Shown: positions 1 to 11,369 of the stretch, one piece after another
Layout: each line of letters starts with the position of its first letter
Position numbering within the stretch: position 1 is the first letter of the stretch
NCBI RefSeq assembly: GCF_020080835.1
Contig: NC_058166.1
Location: 5,084,001-5,148,000 of the forward strand
Origin: Cotesia glomerata
Taxonomy: Eukaryota > Arthropoda > Insecta > Hymenoptera > Braconidae
Length of the DNA: 64,000 bases
Reading direction: 5' to 3'
Made by a program: the position numbers and the translations under genes
Notes under the pieces: model-generated
Told to the model about the DNA's origin: nothing
Databases searched by the model: none
The model's input: the letters and a program-made list of their open reading frames with translations, nothing else

Positions 1-426
1 CAAGATATTATTGATTTTCTCAGTGAATAAAATTTTGTTAATTTTTTTGTATTTATTGTTTGTAATATATATTTTTAATATTTATAACTATCATCAAATC
101 ATTAACGAAATTAATGTTTATCATTTTTTCCGGTATTACATTGTTAATATAATAAATGTATCATCGTTGTAGAATTTGTATATATATGTATATATATATA
201 TATATAATAAAGAGGAAAATAATTATTTTTTTTCTCATTTGGAAGGAGTTAGTGAAATGTGTTATAAGTTAAAATGTATATCACGAGAAAAAAGGACAGC
301 GAGCGATGAAGTGTAGGATGGCAAATTGCAGAGGTTGGATTACTTCATTGATGACAAACCGTTGAAATTGAAATCGGCAGACATTTAAAATTTTTTTACA
401 ATTTTACAACAATTATGAAAAAAATT
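1..426. other. A/T-rich intergenic DNA
   Basis: No gene seen. Contains a short (TA)n stretch at about 180-210 and a slightly G/C-richer piece near 280-370 that I cannot assign. Confidence 0.6.
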
Positions 427-1502
427 AAAAGACCCAGTTATTGACACTTGCAATTTTATTTTAATTAAAAAAAAAAATCAACTCTAATAAATTAATAAAT
501 ACTAACAACTTTGCAGTCACTATGTGACTGCCGTGACTTGTGAATTTTAAATAAATAAAATTTTGCTTTATTAAATAATGACTTTTTTTGAATTGCACTG
601 TACTTTTTTAATTATTGACATTTATAAAGATATAAGCTCATCCCGATGTTGCACTCATCAAGAGCTTTCATTTGAGTACCCACATACATTTTTGATATAT
701 TTTTCATATATACATGTATGTAATATATATAAATATATGAAAAATTGATGTGGGTATTCAAATGAAAGGTCTCGATGAGCGTAACTCCAGGATGAGCTTA
801 TATCGTTAAAATTATCAACAGTAGACAAAATACAACGTTATTTCTTAATTATTGATGTTTTTAAAGATATAAGCTCATCCCGATGTTAGACCAGTGCAGC
901 CAGATTGCGGGATTTTTTACTACTACCCAAGCACTAAACGCACGGTAAAAATCCCACGATCTGGCAGCAGTGTGTTAGACTCATCAAGAGCTTTCATTTG
1001 AGTACCCACATGCATTTTTGATATATTTTTCATATATACATATATGTAATATATATAAATATATACAAAAATGATGTGGGTACTTAACTGAAAGGTCTTG
1101 ATGAGTCTAACATCGGGATGAGCTTATATCTTTAAAAATGTCAATAGTTCACAAGATACAGGGTCATTTCTTAATAATTATGTATCTAGAGACAAAGCAT
1201 TTTTGAATGCAGCCTAAATACTTATCATCATAAATGGACTATTGGTGAGAATGATATAAATCCATGAAAAGGCACAACTCCAGGTCAAGATTTTTCCAAC
1301 GATACCAAATATAACCATAAAAATAGATTTTATCATATAAATACCCTGGCCATAAAATTTTGCTTATTCTTTTAATAATATAGATCATTTTTTAGTTATA
1401 AATTTAAAGATAATTGGTTTTTTGAGAACATTTTATTTTTGTAATTAGAATAAAATTGCACGTGTCAATCAACTAGGCCAGTGTTAATAACTGGGTCTTT
1501 TA
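427..1502. mobile_element. Inverted-repeat element carrying two tandem long palindromes
   Basis: Ends are inverted copies: AAAAGACCCAGTTATTGACA near 427 and its near-complement ending GGGTCTTTT at about 1500. Inside, a unit beginning GATATAAGCTCATCCCGATG is followed by a short TATA-rich spacer and its own inverted copy, making imperfect palindromes at about 620-815 and 855-1140. A GCAGTCAC..GTGACTGC palindrome lies at 515-533. The family recurs at 26585-27545. No open frame. Confidence 0.65.
892..972. mobile_element. 81-bp hAT-type MITE with perfect 8-bp target duplication
   Basis: The element runs from CAGTGCAGCCAGAT to GATCTGGCAGCAGTG, so its ends are inverted CAsTGCwGCCAGAT. It is flanked by TGTTAGAC at 884-891 and 973-980, an exact 8-bp duplication fitting hAT. 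The uninterrupted target (GATGTTGCACTCATC) is seen in the neighbouring palindrome copy. Confidence 0.85.
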
Positions 1503-3645
1503 CCTGCTTAAGTAAAAAATTTATCATGTAGAAATTTAAAAAAGTATGAGTGCAAATTTATGACATTAAAGTCAGCAATAACTTGGGGATTTTTAAATTT
1601 TATTTAAGGAACAAATTTGTTCTAAAAAATTATTATTAAAAAATTGATTTTTTTTTTAATTTCTGCATGTTAATTACTTTTTATTTCTTGTCATAATTTA
1701 TTTGTTACAAAAATTCTAAAAATTATCAAATATTTGTTAAATTAATTTTCATGCGTTTTTTTTTTAATATTTTTCTTTACATTAAATTTTTTGGAAAATT
1801 GTCAGATGTCAAAAATCGATTATAAAAAAAAAATATTCAAAAAAAATTTGCACTTATAATTTTTTTTAATTCCTACATCTCAAATTATTTTGCTAATTTT
1901 TTTTTTTCTATAATTTATTTACTGTAAAAATCTAAAAAAAAATCAAGAAATCTAAAAAATAGAATTTTTTTTATTGAAAATTGGAAAAACAATGCGCGCA
2001 ATTTTTTAAAAATATTTTTTTAGGTCTAATTTAATAAATGAAAAATACAAAAATTTTTTTCATATGTCTGAATTCTTATTTTAACTGAACAGATAAAACA
2101 TCGACAGTTATCGACCGAGAAAATCCAAGAACTTTCATTGCAAGTCACGTGATGACAACAATGCATCACAATAATGTCGAGTAATCGCATCAGATGTTCT
2201 CCTCGAGTAACATTTATATTTAGAGTGTTTGACACTGACAGATGCAAAAATAATTAGTGATGTTAGTGCTTAAAAAATCACGTCAATTTTCTATTATTAC
2301 TCACATTTAAACCTTATGTGTTCAATTTTTTTTTTTTAAATACAGTTAATAATTTTATTGTAAAAAACGAATAGAAATTTCAGACAGAATTTTTTTTTCA
2401 AGAACTTTGGACAGCTTTCATTAAAAATTTATCTTTTTAATTAAATACTTCAAGTAAATAGTGATAATAATCATTGGAATCATTAATATTTTCGCAAGTG
2501 AAAAGGTAAGATTAGATAAATATACTTTTTATTTATCATTTTATTTTTTTTTATTTTGATATATTCAACATAAATTTGTAACATGATACTGCACAGAAAA
2601 TAAAATTAACTTGAATAAAGAAAAGAATTTTCGAATTAAGAAAATAATTTCAAAAATTTTAAAATTAAGATAAAAAATTCTTGAATCAAGTAAAATTTAT
2701 TTAAATCAAAAAAAATTTCTTAGTTTAAGAATTTTTTTACTCAAATAAAAAAAATGAAGTTCTTCAAAATTATTTATCTGATTCAAGTTAATTTATTTTT
2801 CTGTGTGAATGGAACAGGTATTTAAAAATTTTTTAGATTTTTATAACAATTAAATTAAAATGTAAAATATTTGACAAAAAATTCTACATGTAGAATTAAA
2901 AAAAAAATTATAAGTGAATAATACTAAAGTTAGCCGATGTTTTTAATTTTTTTTGTAATTATTAAATTATATTTTTTAAAAATTGTACTTATAGTTTTTC
3001 AAGTTTTTTACAAATGAAAATAATTTTTTATCTTTTGTAATGAATTTTTCAATAGAAAAAATTCTAAAAATTTTTAGATGTCGGCTAGCTTAATTTTTAT
3101 TAAAAATTATTATAAATGAAAAATTGTTTTTTGAAAAAATTCAAAAAATTTTCAACAAATAAATTATAGTAAAAAAAATTTATTTAAAAAATATGACTTT
3201 GAAATTAGCACACTTAAATATTTTTTGAAATTTTTTTAAAATCATAAATTAGATCTAGAAAATTATTTTTAAAAAATCACACTTAGAATTTCTTAAACAA
3301 ATTTTCATGCCATAATTTATAAATAAAAAAATTTCTAAAAATTATCAGATGTCTCTTAATTTCATGACAATAAAATTAGTTGACATCTAAAAATTTTTAG
3401 AATTTTTTTTATTGAAAAAATTACTACAAAAAAAATTTTATTTGTAAAATATTTGAAAAACTGTAAGTGCCATAAAAAAAGATATTTTTTCGTTTCTAAT
3501 TTAATAAAGTAAGCAAAATAAAAAATGTCAGCCAATTTTGTTATTATCTTAATTTTAGTATAATTTAAAAAATTAAATTTTTATAAGTCATCTTTAAAAC
3601 TCCAAAAAATAATAAATAAAATTAAAAAAAAAATAATTTTCTATA
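1503..3645. repeat. A/T-rich desert with degenerate repeats
   Basis: No gene supported. Homopolymer-rich sequence with scattered copies of a motif around GTTAGCCGACATCT / AGATGTCGGCTA (near 2930, 3080 and 3390), recurring at 15790 and 43940-44140. Short open frames here start at non-ATG codons or are compositional noise. Confidence 0.6.
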
Positions 3646-3767
3646 AGGTAAAAGCCCCAATATATGATCACTCCATGTATTTGTATACCTATATTTGTGA
3701 ATATAGATATACAAATACATGGAGTGATCATATACTGGTACGTGATCATCTATTGGGGCTTTTACCT
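3646..3767. mobile_element. Palindromic MITE, AGGTAAAAGCCCC family, copy 1
   Basis: AGGTAAAAGCCCCAATA at the left end and its complement at the right, flanked by TA on both sides (3644-3645 and 3768-3769). The left arm lacks about 18 bases present in the 140-bp copy at 12467, so this hairpin is asymmetric. Confidence 0.8.
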
Positions 3768-3968
3768 TACCTAGTTTATTTTCCAAGAAAAAAATTTGTC
3801 AAATGTGCAAATTTCAGCATCATATTTGTACCTAATAATTAATAATAGTAAAAAATTGTAAGCCGTCACGGGACGCCTGGCAGATGTGAAACATCGAAAT
3901 TATTTTGTACAAGTAATAGGCACAAAAGTACAGATTATGACAGGAACTAAATATGGCATGATAAAAAA

Positions 3969-4605
3969 ATTAGGAAAACAGTTGAACCTGAAGGCCATCC
4001 CTGAAACTTCCCGCTAATTCCATACCTGGACGCTTAAAATTGCACTTAGGCCGTTTTTGAGCTCTTCGAGCTCAAAAATACAATTTATGTGTTGTTTTGA
4101 GCTCTCCGAGCTCAAAGAAATAGCTTTTCCATGCATGTGAGCTCTTCGAGTTCAAAAGTCTGATATAAGTTTGATGAAACACTATTTTTTGAATTTTCAA
4201 ATCGCAATAACTTTTGAATGAATGAACCGATTTCCACGCGGTTGGTGGCATTCAACGCAGTTTTTTAAGCCTCATAAAAAATCTTAAAGTTTGAAATAAT
4301 CGAACAAGGAATTTTGGAGTAATTCCGAAAAAACATTTTTTTTCGGTTTTCTTTCCTGCACGATATCTCTCGAACGAATCAACCGATTTTGACCGGATTA
4401 GCGGCGATCGACGTGGTTTTCCGAGGTTAAGAGCTGATTAGTTTTTGGAGTTGATCGATAAAGCCGTTTAAAAGTTATTAAAAAAAAACCACTTGAAAAA
4501 AAATTTTTTTTCACAGTTTTTTTGAGATTTCTCAAAATCTATCAGTCTGAATCGGTCCAAATTGTATTTAAAAGCTAATTTTGGCCAATTCACTTTCTGA
4601 ATTAT
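3969..4605 (+). mobile_element. GAGCTC-family repeat, 3'-truncated copy
   Basis: Starts ATTAGGAAAACAGTTGAACC, then ACTTCCCGCTAATTCC, and two or three GAGCTCTTCGAGCTC-like palindromes. It lacks the CA-repeat and 3' end found in the full-length copies at 46078 and 59697. No open frame. Confidence 0.75.
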
Positions 4606-5028
4606 CGCTTATCGCTTTTCTTATTTGTAACGTGAAAACTATGGCGCCACTTGATCAAGCTAGATTTTTTTAGACTGCGTGCGCATATGACAAGAAAAAA
4701 GGGCGCTGATATTTAAAAAAAAAAAAATAAAAAATACTCTGTAAGAAATTACTTAATTATAATTTTTTTTTTTTTTAATCAATTACACAATTTATTTTTT
4801 CTTAAAAAATGAATGAGCGTTATAAGGCGTGCATTTTTGGATTTTCCAAACTTCTTAATTATATTATTGCTGTGTACCAAATAAAAAAAAAAAATTATTC
4901 TTATCTTTCTATTTTCGCTTCGGTTGCTTTATGCCATTTTTGTTTACTCACTCCAACTTATTCTATCTCTTTCTCTTTCGGACGCATGCTAATAATTAAT
5001 AATAAATCTAAAATTTAAAGGTACGAGG
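4606..5028 (+). other. Region upstream of the aminopeptidase start codon
   Basis: Must contain the 5' leader or the end of a 5' intron. About 4620-4850 is a repeat also seen inverted at about 40870-41030 (ATGGCGCC..GACTGCGTGCGC). No TATA box or convincing promoter was seen. A short ATG frame at 4809-5018 is probably not coding. Confidence 0.4.
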
Positions 5029-6170
5029 ATGAATATGGCAAGAACTGGAGCTATGAAATTAGCGCGGCTACGAGAGCTAATGGCTGCAGTGGAACTGGAA
5101 GGAGCAGCAAAGAAAGGAATCCAGGCGCTAATAGTTGGCTCTGAAGACGCTCACCTTTCAGAATACATAACTGATCATGACAAGCGTCGTCAATTTATTT
5201 CTGGGTTCCAAGGATCCTTGGGAACAGCAATAATAACTGAAAAAGAAGCAATGTTGTGGACAGACGGGCGATACTACGCACAGGCACAGGCAGAATTTGA
5301 CCCACCTGATGCTTGGACATTGATGAAAGAAGGAACTATTGGCACACCGACGCAAGATGAATGGCTAATATCAACTCTTCCGCCTAACTCAACAGTTGGT
5401 GCTGATCCAAATCTGATGAGCTATGCTGTTTGGATACCTCTGTACAATTCTTTGAGTGCTGCTGGGCACCATCTACTTCCGCTTGAAGAGAACTTGATTG
5501 ATAAGCTTTGGGGAGACGAGCAGCCTCCATTAATTTCTAATCCAATTGTTCCACAATTGATAACGTTTACAGGAAAAACAGCGGGAGAAAAAATAACCCA
5601 GTGTCGAGAGGCCATGAAGAAAAATCGTGCTAGTGTTCTTGTAATTACTACATTAGACGAAGTCGCTTATTTGTTGAACTTGCGTGGCTCTGACATACCT
5701 TACAATCCAGTTTTCTTCGCTTATGTTTTTATAACACTGACAGATATTCATATTTTTGTTGATAAATCAAGACTTACCGCGGAAGCTGAGAAACAATTAA
5801 GTGAGGAAGGTGTAGAAGCTATTTACCACCCTTACGAAGATGCCAGGTCGTTTTTGAAACAACTCGCGCTGAGTAATTTATTCATTACGGGCAATGGAGC
5901 CGAAAATGAAAGGATTTGGATTAATAGCAATGTTAACTATGCTTTACACACTGAATGTGGAGAGGTACAGAGGCACGTTGCTGTTACTCCGGTGAGATTG
6001 ATGCAAGTTGTTAAAAATCAAGTTGAGATTGAGAATATGAAGCAAGCTCATATTAGAGATTCAGCTGCTCTTGTTAAGTATTTTGCTTGGCTTGAAGATA
6101 AAGTCAAAAGTAAATGTGATCCTCCGATCACTGAAATAACTGGTGCTGATAAATTAGAACAGATTCGAAG
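5029..6170 (+). CDS. XPNPEP1: Xaa-Pro aminopeptidase 1 (aminopeptidase P), coding exon 1
   Basis: First of five exons of a cytosolic metallo-aminopeptidase that removes an N-terminal residue preceding proline (ApepP in Drosophila, XPNPEP1 in mammals). This exon encodes residues 1-380 plus two bases of codon 381. It covers the two N-terminal creatinase-like domains, with family signatures DAHLSEYI (about 40-48), RRQFISGFQGSLGTA (53-67), WTDGRYYAQA (77-86), LDEVAYLLNLRGSDI and NPVFF. There is no signal peptide or membrane segment, fitting the cytosolic form. The ATG at 5029 gives 12 residues before the conserved RLRELM block, close to the fly and human proteins. The donor is AAG^GTAAGT at 6170/6171 (phase 2). 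Assembled with exons 13507-13833, 13911-14041, 16139-16314 and 16391-16513, the protein is 632 residues, near the usual 613-623. A non-coding 5' exon upstream is possible but not visible. Confidence 0.97.
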
Positions 6171-7358
6171 GTAAGTTTTAATTTTTACTTAAAATAATTA
6201 ATGAGGAAAATATCTTCAGCGTATTTATATAATAAAATCAGTTTTTAGAATTCAATTTAGTATCATTGGGAAGGTCTTATTTATTTTGTTTTTTAAATGT
6301 GAATGAGATTATTCGTCAAAAATTAAATTTATATGATTAAGAGACTAAGAAAAAATTTTTAAGGGTCATATCTTTATTGTAAATTCGATAGTCATTTATG
6401 ATTTAAATAATTGAGAGAGTAAAGAAAATTTTGTGATGAGCATATTATTATTTTTAAAGAAATTTTTAGAGTTAAATTTGGTATCAAAAAGGTCTTGATA
6501 AGAATTTGTTACTTTTCACGGTTTTATATATTTTTGAGTGGCCAATTTTTTATGTCAAGTTTTTGGAGGAGTTTTTAATAGTTTGTTAGTTCTATAAATT
6601 TATTCCGTCATATTTGTCCATTAAATTGTTTATGATTTATCTTTTATGGCACTATTAATTTAGAAATCTATATAACTAAGAGAATGAGGAAAATTTTATC
6701 TCTGGCGTACTTATATAATAAAATAAATTTTTTAAATTGAATTTAGTACCATTGGATAGGTCTTGGTTTGAATTTGTGCATTTTAAACATTTTATATGCT
6801 TTTCAGCAATAATTAATTTATTATGATGAATTTTCGAAGTAGTTATAAATAAACAGAAAAAAAAACTTCTTGCACCAAGAAAATTTTAAAGAAAGACAAA
6901 AGTTACTTTTGGAGCAAGAAGAAATTTTCTTGGCCCAAGAAAATTTTTTTGCCTCAAGAAACTTTAACTTCATTCTAGAAATTTTCAATTTTCCTTAATA
7001 TTTTCTTGAACTAAGAAAATTTACCCTCCAGTCAAGAATTTTTTTTTCAGTGCAGATTCAAATTTCGCGATAAATGTCGTTTCTTCATTTATTTATTTTG
7101 TTTTGTACATGCGAATGTGATAAGTCAAAAATTAATTTATAAAATTAAGAGACAGAAGAATTTTTTAACGGGTTTATCTTCATCGTAAATTAGGTTTGAT
7201 ATTTTTTCAACGATAGTCATTTATGATTTAAATAAACGAGAGAGTAAAGAAAATTTTGTGGAGAGCATATTATTATTTTTAAAGGAATTTTTATAGTTAA
7301 AATTAGTATCACCATAAAGGTCTTGATAAGAATTAGTGCCTTTTCACGGTTTTATATG

Positions 7359-9277
7359 GGTTATTCCATGCCAAATCGAAAAATTTTTTACCCAACCCCC
7401 TTCGATTTCGCTCAAAGTTTTCTATCTTTTTCTACCCCTCAAAAGACATTTTTAAGAATTTTTTCAGATTTTTTACCCAACCCAAAAAAAGTTACGAATT
7501 TAAAAAAAAAACCGCTCTTTATTTTTAAATCGCTAAAACTTTTTCAGTAATTGATCGATTGGGACCACACCAAATAGAAAATTTTTGTTTTTTAATGTAG
7601 CTTTTAGAAAAAAATTTCATAAGCCCGGATCTATAAAATATTTCTGTTTTTTCGAAATAACCGTAATTTTTTTTATGTCTGACCCCTTTCATTTTTTTTT
7701 ACTTAAAAAAAAAACTTCAACTAATTCTGCAAAAATCCGCGCTAGTTTCAAGATGTTCCGACAATCGCTTCTAATTTTTTTTTTAATTACATCTAACATC
7801 TTTAAATAAATGAAAAATATTTTTTGTATTTGTTCAAATCACTTTATTTTATATTAAACATTTTTTTTAAATTTTAATTTCAATATTAAATCTATTTTTT
7901 CTATTTCTTTTTTCTTGATGACTGTCTTAGCTGAATGTGTGATTTTTTAACATTTATTGTAGGCTCTAGAAAAAAAGACGAATGCAGAATTCAAAAAATT
8001 AACAATAATAACAATAATATTTGAATACCGAAACGAATGGAAAATTAGAAAATACCTGTCAATTTATCGCTTTTGAAATTGTCAATTTCTATAGATCCAC
8101 TAATAATATTTTGATCATTTTCAGAACACTTATTATTTTCATTATCATCACTCTCATCAGAAATATCATCAGCACAGTGTAGGAGTAATTTTTTATAACA
8201 TGAACTACAGATTCGGTCTTCAGTCGACAAATTGTTTCGCATTGCTAAATGCTCTGGTATATGTTTCAAAGATAATTTTTTCAGATGTTTTTCCAAATTA
8301 AATGGATTACAACATCGATTGTAAAACTTTAGCATTGTAACCACTTGCAAACGGAAAAAAGTAAAAATTACTTTTTTTTTCAAATAGTATATGCTTTATT
8401 CTAGCAATATAAAATCTATGTGATACGATTAACGATGATTAACCCATCATCAACGATACAATTATTCTTAAAACATAATCTTCAATTGATTTAAATAAAA
8501 TAGAGATGATATCTCCTCTACCGATAATCAACAGTTCGTAAATTATCATGCTTTATCAGCTAGGGGTAATTTTGATGCCTATTTCATTTTAAAAGTTGTC
8601 ATTTTTTGGTACAAGAAAAGAAAACGGTCATAAAGTGAAAAAAATGATTTTTCCTTACTTAAAAAAAAAAAAAAAAAAAAAAAAAACAAAATAATTTTTC
8701 GGAAGACAACCATTTAAAATTTTCGAATAAAATTTTATTTATCAACTTCTGAAGTTTCACGAGTAAGCCAATAAACTGTCACAATAAAGTTACATAAAAT
8801 AAGCCAAATTAGAAAAAAAATTTTTTTTTTAATAAAAAAAAAAAATTAGAAGCGATTGTCGGCACATCTTGAAACTAGCGCGGATTTTTGCAGAATTGGT
8901 TGGTTTTTTTTTAAGTAAAAAAAAAAAAGAAATGAAAGGGGTCAGACTTCGAGAAAATTACGGTTATTTTGAAAAAACCGAAATATTTTATATATCCGGG
9001 CTTCTGAAATTTTTTTCGTATTTTTTTCTAAAAGCTACATTAAAAAACAAAAATTTTCTATTAAGTGTGGTCCCAATCGGTCAATTACTGAAAAAAATTT
9101 TAGCGATTTAAAAAAAAAAGAGCGGTTTTATTTTTTAAATTCGTAACTTTTTTTGGGTTGAGTAAAAAATCTGAAATAATTCCTAAAAATGTCTTTTGGG
9201 GGGTAGAAAAAGATAGAAAACTTTGAGTGATCGAAGGGGGTCGGGTCAAAAATTTGTCGATTTGACATGGAGTAACC
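7359..9277. mobile_element. DNA transposon with about 430-bp inverted repeats
   Basis: Left end GGTTATTCCATGCCAAATCG and right end CGATTTGACATGGAGTAACC are complementary. The inverted match continues for about 430 bp (7359-7785 against 8845-9277) with moderate divergence. The 1 kb between the arms carries one exon-like frame (8056-8343, minus) and a 25-base A run. The superfamily is not recognised and the target duplication is unclear. Confidence 0.8.
8056..8343 (-). pseudogene. Exon-like fragment inside the long-inverted-repeat transposon
   Basis: An open frame flanked by a good acceptor (pyrimidine-rich, ending TTTGCAAG at 8344) and a donor (GACAG^GTATTT at 8056). It encodes MLKFYNRCCNPFNLEKHLKK, a later RICSSCYKKLL (C-x2-C) and a Ser/Asp/Glu-rich tail. 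The CCNPF and CSSC cysteines suggest a small zinc-binding module. I do not recognise the protein. Its place between the inverted repeats suggests it belongs to the transposon and was spliced; the rest of the gene is missing. Confidence 0.45.
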
Positions 9278-9921
9278 AATAGATTTTTCAGTGATAGACA
9301 ATGTTTTATGTTAAGTTTTTTGATGAGTTTTAAATAGTTTGTTGGTTCTAAAATTTGTTCCGTCATATTTGTTCATTAAATTATTTGCAGTTGATCCTTT
9401 TATAGCACTATTAATGTTGGAAATATATATAATTAAGAGAATAACGAAAATTTTGTCTCTGGCATACTTATATAATAAAATAAGTTTTTTTAAATTTAAT
9501 TTAGTACCATTGGATAGTCTTGATTTGCATTTGTGCCTTTTAAATATTTTATATGCTTTTCAGCAATAATTAATTTTCGAAGTACTTATAAATAGATTCG
9601 AATTTCGCGATAATTTAATGAAATTATATGTATTTATTTATTTTGTTTTGTACATGTGAATGTGGTTTTAGGTGAAAAATTAATTTATATAATTAAAAGA
9701 CTAAGGGCCAGTTTTTCAATCCGGGATAAAATTTTATCCGAGATAAAAGTACTGCCATTATGATAAAAAAATAAATATTTCAGCACAGTGATATTGCCTA
9801 CGAGTAATTCTTCTTGAATTCAGTCACTTATTTTGAATTAAAATAAATAAACATTAGCCACATGTCACAGAAATATTCACCTCCAACTGTGACAACATCC
9901 TGATTGTAAATAAATGAAATA

Positions 9922-11085
9922 AAAATTAGGAAAACGGATGACCCGGAAGGAGATCCCTGTAACTTCCCGCTAATTCCATACTTAAGCGCTTGAAATTGCA
10001 CTTATAATGTTGTTGAGCTCTTCAAGCTCCAAATTACAATTTATGTATTACTAGCTGATACCCGCCCGCTTCGCTGAGCGCTTTATAGAATTGCATTTTT
10101 AGATCTAGACTTCAAGTCATTGCAAGTCTTATAAGTAAAGTTGAAATCTGTCTAGCTTCAAGTGCGAAGAATTTTTCTGTTATTGAAAATTTTCTCAGTA
10201 ACATCAAATTTTTATAGAAAATAAATTTAACATGTTTTTTACGAATTCTATTTAAATAAGTAGCCAAATTTATTTTTCACATATTTAGTGTTTGGAAAAT
10301 GCATTCATTTTAATCTGTTACATTCCCGTGATCCCGCAATAAGAACAATTTAGAAATTATGTAATCACCAAAAAATAACATGTATGTAAAATTCTTAGTC
10401 CGTTGACTGAATTACTACATGTAATGTTAAGTTTTAGAAACTTTACAATGACTTTTTCCCCCGCTGCTAAAGAGACGTTTGTTATAAGGAAATTTTTAGT
10501 AAATGTTATTGAAACTCAATAGACATGGCCTAAATTTCATGTTTCAAAAAGTCCTAGTTTATAAACGACATTTTTAGTAGATTTCGTATAAATCTAACTA
10601 TTTAATTTTGTGGAACCAATTATCATCACCAAACACACGATCAGCATATAAATATAAATTTTCAACACAGTTCACCAGACATAATTAGCTTCTTTCTTAA
10701 ACTTTTTTTTTAAATGACGTTAAATCTGTTAAATCAATCAAATATTATAAAGGCTATCTAATAAAAACAAAAGAAAATCGTATTAAAAACAAATGAATAA
10801 AAAATGAGTCTTTTGTTTTTATCAGGGGGAAAAATGGAAAAATGTACATAAAACTAAATCGTAAGAAAAATGAGGAAGAGTTGATAAAATCCAATAAATA
10901 AGTAGCCTATAACCATCTACGAAAAATTCTAGGTCGAATGGTAGCAGTCCCATCCCGATAGCTTCAGCCGTTTTTGAGTTATAAATAGTGTAACTAACAC
11001 GACTTTCTTTTATATATATAGATTTTGAGCTTTATGAGCTCAAAGAGGTAGCTGTTCTGTGCTTTTGAGCCCTTCGAGTTCATAT
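9922..11085 (+). mobile_element. GAGCTC-family repeat split by a Helitron
   Basis: Starts AATTAGGAAAACGGATGACC at 9922, breaks after TTATGTATTA at 10050, and resumes TTTTGAGCTTTATGAGCTC at 11023. The two halves join exactly as in the uninterrupted copies. 3'-truncated. Confidence 0.8.
10051..11022 (-). mobile_element. Helitron, 972 bp, inserted between A and T
   Basis: On the minus strand it begins TCTATATATATAAAAG and ends GGGTATCAGCTAG, the 5'-TC ... CTRR-3' ends of Helitrons. A short CGCT/AGCG hairpin lies about 16 nt from the 3' end (10067-10080). The flanking GAGCTC repeat shows insertion between A and T with no duplication. No Rep/helicase frame; non-autonomous. Confidence 0.85.
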
Positions 11086-11369
11086 CTTGCGTTTGACATA
11101 CATATTATTAATTTATAATTGTGTTAATTAATTTAAAATAATTTAAATGACACAATAAGAGGTTATTATTATTTTTATGATATATTTATTTATTTTTATT
11201 TAAATAAACGACCAAATTCATGGAGAACTAATTGAGAGCAATATCACATCACTGAATTATTTATTTTTTTTTTTTTTTTTATTTTATTGGCGGTACTTTT
11301 ATCGCGGATAAAATTTTATCCCGAATTGAAAAACTGGCCCTAAGAAAAATTTTGTAACGGGTATATGTA

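Larger units (their letters stand above)
9705..11340. mobile_element. PIF/Harbinger-like element with TAA target duplication
   Basis: Ends GGGCCAGTTTTTCAAT and ATTGAAAAACTGGCCC, with inverted repeats of roughly 150 bp. It is flanked by TAA at 9702-9704 and 11341-11343. Other copies of the host repeat read GACTAAGAAAAA without the insertion (for example near 6345), confirming the 3-bp duplication. GGGCC ends with a TWA duplication fit PIF/Harbinger. No transposase; non-autonomous. Contains a GAGCTC-family copy and a Helitron. Confidence 0.85.
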
